Source: Coleophoma eucalyptorum (Eukaryota; Ascomycota; Leotiomycetes; Helotiales; Dermateaceae). Taken from it: 64,000 nt of DNA. The position numbers and the translations under genes are program-made. The notes beneath the pieces were generated by a model. It searched no databases and had not been told where the DNA came from. It worked only from the letters and a program-made list of their open reading frames with translations. The stretch lies in the NCBI GenBank assembly GCA_026120035.1, contig JALRME010000030.1, positions 62,001 through 126,000 of the forward strand. Direction: 5' to 3'. Of this stretch, positions 46,159-57,739 are shown piece by piece. The first letter of the stretch is position 1. Every line of letters begins with the position of its first letter.

Positions 46159-47964
46159 ATGCACAGCAAACGTCGAGGCAGAGCTTGGTACCATTGGTAT
46201 GCGGCAGATGACAGTCCCGAAATGAGGCGGTTGATCACAAAGCTTGATCTGCTTATCGTCCCCTATGCTGTCATAGCATATTGGATTAAGTATATTGATC
46301 AGTCAAACCTAAGTTCGTAATTCCTACTTACTCCAAATTCCCCAACATCCGTTGAGGTTTCTTCACTCATATTAAATTTGCTAATTCTGAGATAGCAAAT
46401 GCTTACGTTTCGGGTCTAAAGGAAGACTTGAACTTCAATTCGAATCAACTTGTCGATCTCAATGCAATGTACATTGCAGGTGCAGTTATAGGTCAAATAC
46501 CTTTTACCTTCCTCTTCCCGATGTTCCCAATGAACTACACCATCCCTGCGCTGGAGGCTGGCTGGGGAATTTTCACTCTGCTACAGTTTAGGACACAGAG
46601 CTTTGCAGAAATCATGGCCTATCGATTTTTGGTTGGCCTATTCGAGGTACGTTGGACATTCAATGCGAGGCCCAGCCATCATACTTGGTGAAGAGAACTC
46701 CTCATTGGCTGCATTCCACTCTTTGCCATTCACTATGCCCAATCAGCACTAGTCTTATGAAGGCTTCTGTACTTGACTTATTGTTTTTCTTCACTTCAGC
46801 TCAATGCAAATATATGAGACCTCCTTTTCCGAATCTTGTCTTGAGGTAAATTTGTACATTCAACAATACTAACTTCTGAGCAATAGGCCGCTTTCTTTCC
46901 AGGTGTTCATTATGTCTTAGGGGCATGGTATCGTGGCGACGAGATTGCCCGCCGCGGTGGAGTCTTTTATGTTGGCCAGATGCTGGGAACATTAACAGCA
47001 GGGCTGATTCAAAGCGGAGCTTCTGCAAACCTTGATGGTGTAAGGGGCATGGCGGGTTGGAGGTACGGTCATCACTTCCCAGACATGCGAATTCAACTAC
47101 TAAATGCCCAAATTCAGATGGATGTTTATCATTAGTGCCCTTATGACCATCCCTGTTGCTATTGCAGGAGTATTTGTATGGCCCGGAACACCCGCTAGAC
47201 CAAATATGCTCTTTCTATCCGATGCAGAATTGTCTCTCGCCATTAAGCGTCTTAAGGAAACGAAAGCAGACACAGAGGAGTCATCGGAACAAACAACTGG
47301 CCAGCTACTATTGCATATCTTGAAAGACTGGAAAATATACATATTAACTTTCTGGGACATCTTATTCTGGAATGCGGGCTCAACAAGTTACGGTGGATAT
47401 CTTCTCTGGCTCAAGAGCTTGAAGCGCTACTCTACCCCCGAAGTCAACCAGCTTGGTACTACGGCACCTGCACTGGGGATACTCTATGTCCTTGTTGTTA
47501 ATTTCAGTTCCGACTTACTCTGGGGACCTAGTGGGGCGATCGCCTTCGCCCACATCTGGAACTTTACTTCCATGACTATATTAGCGATATGGAACGTACC
47601 AGAGGCCGCAAAATGGTTTGCTTTCAACACTACCTACACCCAAGTAGCCATGAGTAGCGTTCTATATGGGTGGGCCAACAATATTCTGCGCCACAATACA
47701 CGAGAGCGCTCGGTTATTCTTTGCTTTATGAATCTGTTTGCGCAAAGCACGACAGCGTGGACAGGCATACTTGTATTTCCAACCGTGGAAGGCCCACGGT
47801 TCTTGAAAGGATGGACTTTCTGCGCCGCCAATTCTTTCTTGTTGGTTATCTTTACATATGCAGTTGTGCAGCCATTGGCTAGACGCGAAGAAAGGAAGAT
47901 GGGACCCAGTCCTGAGACTTTGGAGGAGAGTTCTGAAAGCGATACTAGAATCTCAGCAAAGTAG
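46159..47964 (+). CDS. Major facilitator permease, Liz1/Seo1 (pantothenate) type
   Basis: Four exons (46159-46312, 46396-46646, 46887-47062, 47118-47964), 475 aa, all in frame. The start RRGRAWYHWYAADDSPEMRR and LDLLIVPYAVIAYWIKYIDQ, then NAYVSGLKEDLNF, LVGLFEAAFFPGVHYVLGAW, GDEIARRGGVFYVGQML and AGWRWMFIISALMTIP are typical of Liz1/Seo1-like proteins, one branch of the anion:cation symporter family. The first intron has a GTTCGT donor and the second is unusually long at 240 bases. Relatives import pantothenate, and others handle sulfur compounds or dipeptides. It is divergent from the FMN monooxygenase, with a Dal5-type permease on that enzyme's other side; a shared nutritional role is inferred. 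Confidence 0.9.
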
Positions 47965-49016
47965 GGTCTGTCTGCAGTCGTTCAGCCCGCGGTACGAAAC
48001 TGTGGAGGATGCCAAGGCAATTCTCTTACTCTAAGTATTTCTAAATGCTGATATTGACTGCGATGCTTTAGTTGACTACACGTGTGCAACCTTATTCTTG
48101 TATTGATGCTGCTGACATAGCTAGAACTAGCTAGCAGCAAATATCTACTTTTCATGAGATCGAACATTTTTTGCCGCCAAACTATGGGTCGCTTAGATGA
48201 CCTGAAATAGCTCTCCAATTCCTCGGACAGTAAATTGACCGACTCGAAATTCCTCCAACAGCGTCGGTTATTGAGAATAACAGCAGGTTAAAGTCTCAGC
48301 AGCTCATTATTTAAGTTCAATATGGAATTGAAAGGTAAGAACTTCTGCTGCTTGATATCATAGCTCGTATTCGTGGGAAGCCCGAGGAGGATCACGATTG
48401 CCTCGAAAGTTATCCCGAGTTCAACCTCCAGTATCGGCAATATCGATGGTTCGGCAAATCAGATATCTTATCTGTAACGTAGCATTGATGGGATGATCAC
48501 TGCAGTCGCAGCTGCACAGAGTAGAGTTCGTCCCAAAGCTGGCGGGGTCGTGGCCAGGATGATGGGCGAGCTTCCCCTGCTAGAATCAACACCCCACCTT
48601 TCGGAGAACCGTCCAGGACAGGCACGGCAGGTACCAGACTTTCATTCCTTATCAGACTGGCTGCGAGCGACAAAAAGTCTTGGGTCATAGAATCTATAGA
48701 TTTCCTTGCAAGGCAAACATCCGTCGGCAGATTCTCCACTCAACTCTGGAGCCTCGTCCACCTTCAATGCTACGTTGGCTTATATTCCGGAGCAACATTA
48801 TCGTGATTACGGGTATATACCGATCTACTGATGCTGTGCTATCTGCTACTGAGAAGTCTTCTAGGGACTAGCAACATGGGTCGATGCGCATGGCGTCACA
48901 GGGACTCCTGAGGAGTAGGAATTTTTCCAATTTCTTCGTGGAGCTATAACCTCTGCCAGTCCCCCATGAGAGAAGGCTTCTTGGTGCTCCAGTTGATGCT
49001 CTTCTGTTAGATCAAC
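47965..49016. other. Intergenic, no gene seen
   Basis: Short frames only, with no signal peptide, motif or repeat. It contains the promoter of the fucosidase gene. Confidence 0.55.
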
Positions 49017-51707
49017 ATGGCAATCATGAAGTCGCTCCTCTTGACCGTCGGTCTTGCAGGACAAGCTCTTGCTGGCCCTTATTCTTTTGCAAACAGCACT
49101 AAAAGTCAGGTAATAGTTTGTCCCGGGTTATACCTTCTTACTGCCGGCTAATTTATGCCAGAAATCAACTTATGTTCCTCTCGACTCATACTTTAACAAT
49201 GCTGGATTTGCAATGGCGCCTGGAGAGGCATCCTTCGATCAGCTGAATCAGTCATATCCTGCCAGTAAACTCCCTACAGGAGGATACTATAATTCCACGA
49301 AGAGTGGTATCTCATATTTATTCCCTGGCTATCAGGGCAAGAATGTCAGCGACAATGTTATCATGGCAGGACAAACCATCCCGCTTGCAAATTCTTCATA
49401 CTTTAGCATTCAAATGCTGATTGCCGCGGATTATGCTTCTACTGCAGTCAATGTCACATTTGACTATTCGGATGGCACTTCACAGATTTCTGAGGTCCGC
49501 TCAGAACCTTTCTACAGCTTCTTGACTATCTACAAAGGCGAGATCATCATGCCATCCTACTTCACATCTAATGACACGAACTTCAACACGACCCATATAT
49601 TCGAATGGATAGGTGCTCTGGACTATTCGAAAACTCTAACTTCAATGACCTTCCCTGACACAACGAACCTAACATCAGGGTCAAGAATGCATGTCTTTGC
49701 AGCAAGTCTGCAACAGGGTACTGGAGTTGACGTCCAGTATCTGAGACCAACACAGAAGAGATCTGGCAATGGCACGCAAATCGTGGAGGTCGTCGTGAAT
49801 AACTATGGGCCAGACTGGATCCATGGAGAAGGTGTCGAGATCTCTATCGAAGCAGCAGGTATTACAACTGTGGAGTCTGGGAAGCTCAAGCGATTGAGTC
49901 CTGGAGATCAGAAGAAGATTAATGTTGGAGTCGTTGGCAAAGGAAACGTTACCGCGAATGTCGTTTTCACAAGCAGTAACTCCACCACGAAGTATAGCAT
50001 TCCCGGTATGACCTTCGGACTTGAAGACTTCACATCGGATTTATCCAGTCTTACAAAGCACGAGAGTCCTACATGGTTCGACAATGCGAAGTATGGTATC
50101 TTCATTCGTAAGTAGATGTCATCTTCCTGTTTTTCCTGCTTTGCTGCTTCCTAGTGGCACGATTTTCATACCTTGAGGCTGACTTCAGAGCAGACTGGGG
50201 TCCATACGCAGTGCCAGGTTGGGGCAATAGTACCCCATATGAAGTCTATGCTGAGTGGCACTGGTGGTACAGCCATCACCGAGCAGGTGACACCAAGGCG
50301 GACGTTTGGCAGTATGACTTGGATACTTTCGGACCCAACGTAGTTTACGATGATTTTTTCACCAACTTCACAGCAGAGTATTATGATCCTAAGGAATGGG
50401 TTGATCTTTTTGCTGATGCTGGTGCTCAATATTTCGTATTCACATCAAAGCATCATGATGGCTTCGCCATGTTCGATTCAGAAGAGACGACCCATAGAAA
50501 CTCGCTTCATTACGGACCAAAACGTAATATCTTGCAGGAGCTTTTCGATGCTGCCGCAACCTACCAGCCACAGTTACATCGTGGCACCTACTTCAGGTAT
50601 GTATTATATGATAACATGGACCCCAGTTGCTCCTACATTGACGGATATTTGATCGGATGTCAAGGACACGGTCAACATATATTTGTTACGTGTTCCTGCT
50701 CGCATCCTGAATTCTTCTATACATTGATATACAACACAATAGCTAATACAAAGGCAGTTTACCTGAGTGGTATAATCCTTACTTCGGGCCATACGGTTTT
50801 GCTCAGGCACCCGGAAATGCCAGTACCAGCTGGCCTGGCATTTTAGCCGTCAATCCTTACACCAATGAAACGGAGCCTTATACGGGTAGTTTGAACATCT
50901 CCGACTTCATCGCAGACTTGATGGTACCACAAATGGAGATCTTGACAGCTATGGGCACTGAAATCATGTGGTGTGATTGTGGAGCTGCAAATGGCAGTGC
51001 TGAGTTTGCAAGCAAGTGGTTTAACCAAGCATCTGCAGAAGGCCGCGAGGTAACAATGAACAGTCGTTGTGGAATACCAGAGGGCAGCGACTTCGACACT
51101 CCGGAATACGCCACCTTCTCTTCTGTTTCTGAGCGCAAATGGGAATCTAACGAGGGAATGGACCCATACTCATACGGTTATAACAGAGCAACTGCCGATG
51201 ACGCGTACATGAACTCGTCCTCGGTGGTCAGCTATCTTGTCGATATCGTTAGTAAGAACGGAAACTTCTTGCTGGATATCGGGCCTATGGCAAATGGAAC
51301 CATTCACCCAGTTGAAGTGAAAAACTTGAAGGAGGCGGGCACATGGATCAAGGCCAATTCTGAAGCCATATTCAATACCACTTATTGGTAAGTTAGCTAA
51401 ATACCCCTGACGAGCTTCAAAAGCTAATTCAAGCAGGTTTGTTACTCCAGAGACAGGCGATATCCGTTTCACCCAGACAGAAGATGCCTTTTACGTGCTG
51501 TCTTTGACAAAGCCCACCGAGAAGTTTGTAGTCGACGTCCCCATTCCCATTCTGGAAGGCGATCAAATTACAATGATCGGAGCCGGCAATGGAACTGTAC
51601 TTGACTGGAGCATGACTGCCGACGGAGATTTAGAAATAACTGTGCCCTCTGCAATTGCCGACGCTGGTAAATGGTGCTGGACAATGAAGATAACATATCT
51701 TGCTTGA
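49017..51707 (+). CDS. Secreted alpha-L-fucosidase (GH29) with N-terminal beta domain
   Basis: Five exons (49017-49109, 49162-50107, 50194-50596, 50758-51387, 51437-51707), all in frame, 780 aa. A signal peptide (KSLLLTVGLAGQALA) is followed by about 320 residues of beta-rich, N-glycosylated sequence, then the GH29 barrel: FDNAKYGIFIHWGPYAVPGW, YFVFTSKHHDGFAMFDS, GTYFSLPEWYNPYFGP and MGTEIMWCDCG, where the Asp aligns with the GH29 nucleophile; the C-terminal part has NGNFLLDIGPMANGTI and a final beta domain. GH29 enzymes are retaining exo-fucosidases acting on xyloglucan side chains, glycoproteins or mucilage. The N-terminal domain makes it longer than many relatives (450-600 aa). Either ATG 49017 or 49026 may start; both keep the signal peptide. 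Confidence 0.93.
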
Positions 51708-52203
51708 TTTCGACCAAAGCAAATGGTGCCACAGTCTAGAAAAAACTAAAGATTCCAAATACCAAGATTAGCAGGGGGTCTCAAGGAATACTAATGCAAA
51801 CTACATCGATTTCATAGTTTGGATCTATCAGAGGATTTGATGTATATATTGTCATTCGATCATTCGACTTAATCGCTAAACTTATTAAAATTTGAATTAT
51901 TACTAAGTTACTCTAAATCATGAAAACTAACCTTGTTCCAAATCAAAGAACTCCACTTTTGTGTCTCTCTTACTTCGCAGATATGTAGCTCTACATGCAT
52001 GAACATTCTGGACTTCCAGGGGTTCCTGACTCCACCAACAATTTAGTCTGACTTGTATGGCGCCTTCAATATTCCTTTTCTTTGTATCCATACACGGATA
52101 GGATAATCAACTGCTGGGCGCATCAAGCGTTTGGGCCTCATTAAAAACGGACCTTAGGTATGTATGTGCTGTTACACAGCTTTCTTTTCTAGCTGAATAA
52201 CGC
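51708..52203. other. Intergenic, no gene seen
   Basis: AT-rich 3' flank of the fucosidase gene and upstream region of the methyltransferase-like gene. Nothing else is seen. Confidence 0.55.
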
Positions 52204-53558
52204 CATGGTTTCACATCAGCAAGATACTCCGATGATCTTCGAAACTCCGGGAGTAGAGGACTCACCATCTGAGGACAATGAGTTGAAACAGGCACGAGAT
52301 GTGATTTCCCGAAGCATTTTCACCCCGATGTTTTATTCACTAATTAGAAGCAGGATGCTTCCCTTGTAGGTGGAATAGGAAGCTCGTGAGTTTCTGCTTC
52401 AATGCAAAATATAGATAAAAATCTGATATCAAGAAGAAGCTCGACTTCTTCACTACAATCCAGTCCTCATGCGTCCGTGGAAGAAAACGGGAGAACATAT
52501 CATGGTTACAAGGAAGGCAGTAAGTGATTCCACCGACCTTGATATTGGATATCGTGAATAGCTACGTTAACTCTTTGCAGAATACCCACTACCAAATGAT
52601 GCTGTGAGTTATTTCCGGGCCCTATCATTGTGTACCTTATCTTATAAGCTTACAGAAAGAGCAAGAGAGGTTTCGTATTTATTTAATCTACCCTCAAGTA
52701 AACAAAGCCTGACTAGGAGTAGATTTACAACACGAAGTATTCCGAGTAACTTTTCGAGGGAGACTTTATCTAGCACCGATTAAGCCACCGAAGTCTTGGA
52801 TATTGCTACAGGTGAGCCAGTCACCAAATAATAACCTCGTCACTGACCAAAGGCGCAGGTACTGGAGTATCGGCGGTCGATTTCGGTATTAAAAACCAAA
52901 ATCCAATATTTGAGGTCTAAATTCTAATAAAAAGATAGCCAATGAACATCCAGAGTCGAACATTCTCGGAACCGGTCTCTCAGCAATCCAGCCCTTATAT
53001 GTCCCACCGAACTTACTTTTTGAGATAGATGATGCTGAAGACGAATGGTTGTTTAACAACAAGTTTGATTATATTCATGGACGCGCATTACTCTCCTGCT
53101 TCACGGATCCATCAGTCGTCATCAGGAGTGCCTTTAACGCACTAGCTCCAGGTGGCTACCTTGAACTCCAGGATGGCATATTCCCTATGGAATATGTTGG
53201 AGAACCACCAGTTGAGAGTAATCTCTACAAATGGAATCAGTTGGTAATTGAAGGGGCTGCAAAGACTGGTCGACCGTGGACTATCGTGCCGCACTACAAG
53301 CGATGGATGCAGGAGATTGGGTTCGAGAATGTTGTCGAGAAGGAGCTCTACTGGCCAACTAGCCAGTGGGCCAAGGGGTGTTACTTCAAGAGCATAGCCG
53401 GTTTGGTACAGAAAGACTTCTTGCAGGGTCTCGATGGAATTAGCATGCGAATATTCACGGGTGCTCTTGGCTGGAGTGTCGAGAAGGTGAAGGAATTTAC
53501 TAATGAAGTGAGAAAGGATGTGGTAAATAAGGAAATCCATGCCTATATTCCTTTGTAA
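52204..53558 (+). pseudogene. LaeA-like SAM-dependent methyltransferase, apparently frameshifted
   Basis: The sequence follows the LaeA-like methyltransferase family piece by piece: ENGRTYHGYKEG, KYPLPNDA, KEQER, DLQHEVFRVTFRGRLYLAPI, VLDIATGTGVSAVDF (SAM-binding motif I), ANEHPESNILGTGLSAIQP, FDYIHGRALLSCF, LAPGGYLELQDG and KRWMQEIGFENV. Small introns separate the first blocks. At about 52780-52795 the frame of RLYLAPIKPP does not continue into VLDIATGTG; the shift is one base and no splice site explains it, and the VLD frame meets a TAA just upstream. The usual acidic residue in GTDLS is Gly here. I therefore call a decayed or mis-sequenced gene. The 5' exons are uncertain; the ATG at 52204 is only the first plausible one. 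Confidence 0.6.
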
Positions 53559-54018
53559 GGTTCCCAATGCCCCGACAATGCACTCGGGATTTCAGAAAGG
53601 GTAGTGTGCTGACTTTTATAATATAGACGAGTGGTTTATGGGCGGAAGCCAGAGAATGCGGCTTAACAGAACCAAAAAAAAAAAAGAAGTATAGATGAAC
53701 TATAGATGATAGATATTCACTGTTTACGTGAGCTTCAACTTGTGAGATTCCACGGAGCAGTAAGTCAGTTAAGGAAGGTCAGACTGGAAATGGGGTTCCA
53801 TTTCGGCCGAGATGGTTCGATAAGGGCAGTGGCCCGAGTCGGATTAATATTGACCCGGATTATCCAAACCTCGTCCTCATTACAATTCAGCCGTTTTCGG
53901 TGGAATCATCGTAATATAATGTAAGAGGCACCGTCTCTTGCTAAGATAAGGCCATCTGGTCTTATGGTGAATTGAAATCAACTTATCTTGTCGCTCAAAA
54001 GAACTGAACTACATCGCC
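53559..54018. other. Intergenic, no gene seen
   Basis: AT-rich spacer with a run of twelve A near 53674. It contains the promoter of the dehydrogenase gene. Confidence 0.55.
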
Positions 54019-55164
54019 ATGGTTGCCCTCGACATCATAAAGGAGTCCAACGCGCGACTTCGAGAGCTTGGGCCAGGATTGGTAGCTCTCTTTGGTAAGG
54101 ACTCTTAAATCGCATTCTGCTATTATTGACAGCCTATAGTCGGCGGAACCTCTGGGATTGGTGAAGCAACTGCAAAGGCCTTCGTACACAATTCCGTCTC
54201 GCCGCGTGTTTATCTGGTAGGGCGAAGTGCCTCTGCAGCAGAACGTATCATTCAGGAGTGCAAGGCATTGAACAATGACGGCAAGGTCGAATTCTTGCAG
54301 GCAAATGTGTCCGAGCTAGGGGAGGTCGACCGGGTCTGCAAGGAAATTGTGAGCAAGGAGAAGCACATCAACCTTATAGTGCAGACCCAGGGAAATCTGA
54401 CCCTGGCAGGTCGAATTGGTTAGTTCAACTAAAGAAGCGCTATCCAGTGCTAACCCATACGATGATTAGAAAACTCCAATGGCCTCGATCGCAAGATGAC
54501 CTTGAACTACTACTCCCGTATGCGTTTTATCACGAATCTCCTTCCATTGCTCAAAAATGCAACGACGACCCCTCCATACTTGTCGCGATCTCTAAGTATT
54601 CTGAGCGGAGGTACCGAGAAATCAGGATTCGATAAGGATGATATTGAGCTTAAGAAATCATATTCGGGAATTAAATGTGCCAACCAGACTATTGTGATGA
54701 ACACTTTCATGACCGAAGAATTTGCAAACCGAAACCCGGCTACAACATTTATACACTCATACCCAGGCGTGGTCAAAACGCCTATCGCAAGAGAGCTACC
54801 GCTTTGGGCTCGCATGGGGTTAAAGGCAATGTGGCCAGTTATCAATTTCTTCGCCGTTCCAGTTGATGAGGCTGGGGAACGACAACTTTATATGGCGACA
54901 AGTGGAGTTTTCACTCCCTTGCAAAAGCCCGAGGCTTCATCGTCCTCGGGAGTGTCGTTAGTGGGGGGTCAAGAGGTTGCAAAAGGCCTCAACGGCAAAC
55001 AGGGGAGTGGAGCATACATCGTCAACTGGAATGATGATATTGCTGGGAACCAGACTTTATTTGCAGACTACAGACGAAGTGGCATGGGGAAAACTGCATG
55101 GGATCACACGATGGAAGTATTTCAAAGATTGCCACCAATCGATCAAAAGCCATCGACTGCGTAA
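54019..55164 (+). CDS. Short-chain dehydrogenase/reductase
   Basis: Three exons (54019-54094, 54140-54418, 54470-55164), in frame, 349 aa. The nucleotide-binding turn FVGGTSGIGEATAKAF starts at about residue 26, split by intron 1 in a place common in fungal SDRs. A strand with VYLVGRSASAAERII follows; the catalytic Tyr and Lys are in SYSGIKCANQ (Tyr about 183, Lys about 187), and the Ser may be that of LSILSGGTE. FIHSYPGVVKTPIAREL is a hallmark of the fungal SDR group that acts on secondary metabolites or lipids. It is longer than classical 250-aa SDRs because of the C-terminal extension. No signal peptide is seen. It lies between the broken methyltransferase and a UstYa-like oxidase; cofactor and substrate cannot be told. 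Confidence 0.9.
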
Positions 55165-56753
55165 TAACAGTTTTTCATAGCCGGTGTCGATGGAATGATC
55201 GTTCAGTAAGTCAACACAGAAAGGTGGGAGCTATCCTTAGATACTGGGAGTGAAAGCGGAACGCGTCTGTGTATGTTTCGCAAAGTGGTCCATTCTTCTT
55301 GCTTTCCTTCAATTCATAACCTATCTCGGGTGAATTGTATGAAGACTGCTCAAAAACTAGTTGAATCATCCTAACGAAGCCGATTATACTGAGCTTCTGC
55401 CTCATCTGCCTCATCCACATCATTGGCTGAGGAATGCCAGCTCGCTTAACTTGCAGTCCCTGTTTCGGCAAAGTGCTTTTAGTTATTGTAGGTGAGAAGA
55501 GGTGTTTAAATGTCTTTGTCAGTCTTTCCAGCTTCTGCTGTAATTTGCTTGGAAATGGGGTGGCTGGCGTCAAGCTGAAGGTTAAGATCCTTGCTGTTGC
55601 CCCGTAGCGAAGGAAGAGGTTTGTTCGGGGTTTGACAGCAATAAGCGTTAATTCGAAGATCCCGATGGTCTTGTGTGCACGGTATTAGATCGCTCAAGGC
55701 TTGAATGGAGCCTTTCCAGGATACATTCAAGCCGGGAGGACAATGACATAGGGGCAGTCACTGGACAGAGAAGCAATGGACAGGACGGGATTGGTCTAAA
55801 CTGGAGACCTTGTAATCGCTAATAATTCTACCGACCGTCAGCGGGCTTCGTCGCTAATTTCACGCTCGAGCCACTGGTAATCAATCTGAGTCCAACTTGA
55901 ATCTCTTCCACCACACCTACGAATCAGAAGATCAGATTCTTCGTCATTTGAGGTGTACACGTCGTTCTTATGCACAGAATAAGCACCTGATGAAAAGCCC
56001 CAACGATTTCTGCCTGCTGGAGATAGCTTTGGAAAATCGTTATACCAGTGTCATACAGACGCAGGCCCGTCCAACGTTTTCAATGTTTCAATTTCGGTGG
56101 GTCCACGATGCCATGCAGCTTTGCCCCGTTTTTACCCTCTGACTGTCAGACTGCATTATACAACCATATCGCAATGTTGCTATAATCAATAATTGACTGG
56201 GATGTTTTCACGTGCGGTGCACTCGTTTAGTTCGTCTGATGTCTGTTGTAGAAGCAATGCAGAAAGTCTTCGCCTTTTGGGAAGCGCCCGGGGTTCCCAA
56301 GGCGCCTATCTAATTGCTAGATTTCGGCTCTCAAAACGTTACAAAATCAGCATTTCTGGCCTGATAAATGACTTCGCGTCCAATAATCCTCGACATTAGA
56401 AACAGTATCTGTAGCATTAGGCGTATCATCTGGTCCAAACTGGAGCGGCTGCATACCACACGGCGTAGATCATCCTGCTGGGCATCAATAACCGGAAGAT
56501 ATCGACAGATCATGAAATGGCGTGTCAAGCGTTTCGTTTTAGTCAGTAAGAAACACTTGGATACTGAATTGAACATCATTCCCACCTCCCCGTTGATGAC
56601 TGCGTTTCACTCATTTTCTTTATTCATTTTCTATCGCAAAGGCTTTCGTTGAGCGAAGCTAGTTATTTTTAATTGATTTTTGTTTTGTTTCTTTCGACTT
56701 GATACCATCATTCATTCATTCATTCTTTCTTTCACGATTACTCTCACTTCACG
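55165..56753. other. Intergenic, no gene or RiPP precursor seen
   Basis: I looked here for a precursor peptide (signal peptide plus repeated KR/RR-flanked cores) that could serve the UstYa-like gene and found none. Frames at 55211-56652 show no motifs. The last 60 bases carry a CATT/CTTT-rich leader. Confidence 0.5.
56709..56732 (+). repeat. (CATT)4-(CTTT)2 pyrimidine-rich repeat in a 5' leader
   Basis: Four CATT units followed by CTTTCTTT, ending 22 bases before the ATG of the UstYa-like gene. Such CT-rich leaders are common at fungal transcription starts. Confidence 0.5.
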
Positions 56754-57739
56754 ATGGCGTCAAAATATGAGTCTGTTCGTACTCAAGAGGACAACTTCGA
56801 AGATATACCAGTCTACGAAAAAAGACCGACTTCACCGGACAGTCTAGCATCAACTTTGCTGGAGGATGACGACCATAGCTTCATAGAACCAACGAGGAAG
56901 ATTAGATTTAGGTGGATGTGGCTAGTTCATACTTTGTTACTATCTGTGTCGTTTTCAATGTTCGTAGCTACATATTATTTGCGAGGCTCAACATTACGAC
57001 ACGTTCAACAGTTCTCGGCCTGGTGTAAGTTGAGTTGCAATTGAACGGAAGTATTGAACTGACTGGATCTAGCCCCTGCTGCTGAGGCGGTAGAGTATAT
57101 CAAAGTCAAGTACAACAACACGATGGGAGGAGGGTCCCAGTACATAGGAATGGGTCCTGAGGTGGACAAAGCATGGAATGCCATTTCATATGATAGTTCG
57201 TATCTCTGAACAAGAAATACTTCCCTTCCTAACGCAATAACAGCTGGGGACCAAACGATTGAAATTTCGGATCTTCAAAAGATTGACATGCCCGAATCAG
57301 CTTTAAAATATACCGATCCCCAAACCGGAGCCGTGCGCGTTAGAGTTGGCCTTGAAGTGTTCCACCAGCTTCACTGCATCAATCTTCTGAGACAGGTCAC
57401 GTACCGAGACTGGTATGAGGGAATCTCAGGGGAGTTCGCCGAAGGGCAAGAAGCATTACAGAAGCACACAGGTTAATGATTTTTTTCTACCTCATAGAGT
57501 ACAAGGGCTAATGAAATTCAGATCACTGCCTTGAGATCTTGCGGAAGAGCATTGAGTGTAATGCAGATATTGGAGTCTTCACGATGTACCAGCGTCCAGA
57601 AGAATCACTCCCATGGCCAGAACTCAACACGTGGCATACGTGCAGAAACTTTGACAAGATCCGTGATTGGGCTATGGAAAACACTATTGGCAACGTACAA
57701 AGACCAGATGTACACCCTGTTATTCCAGAGAAAATTTGA
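56754..57739 (+). CDS. UstYa-family oxidase (DUF3328)
   Basis: Four exons (56754-57024, 57073-57195, 57244-57471, 57522-57739), in frame, 279 aa. A charged N-terminus of about 55 residues precedes a single membrane helix (HTLLLSVSFSMFVATYYL), then the DUF3328 domain on the far side of the membrane: WSPAAEAVEYIKV, the first metal motif HQLHCINLLR (residues 172-176 carry HxxHC) and the second DHCLEILR (209-210 carry HC), both intact, with TWHTCRNFDKIRDWA near the end. UstYa-type proteins are oxidases first known from ustiloxin and cyclochlorotine biosynthesis, where they form rings or chlorinate/hydroxylate peptides; others modify non-peptide products. No precursor peptide, NRPS or PKS is adjacent; neighbours are an SDR and a secreted esterase. 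The second intron has a GTTCGT donor. Confidence 0.92.

Noticed and set aside
55211..56652. Frames searched as RiPP precursor candidates for the UstYa-like gene
   Set aside because: No signal peptide, no repeated core and no KR/RR-spaced units were found.
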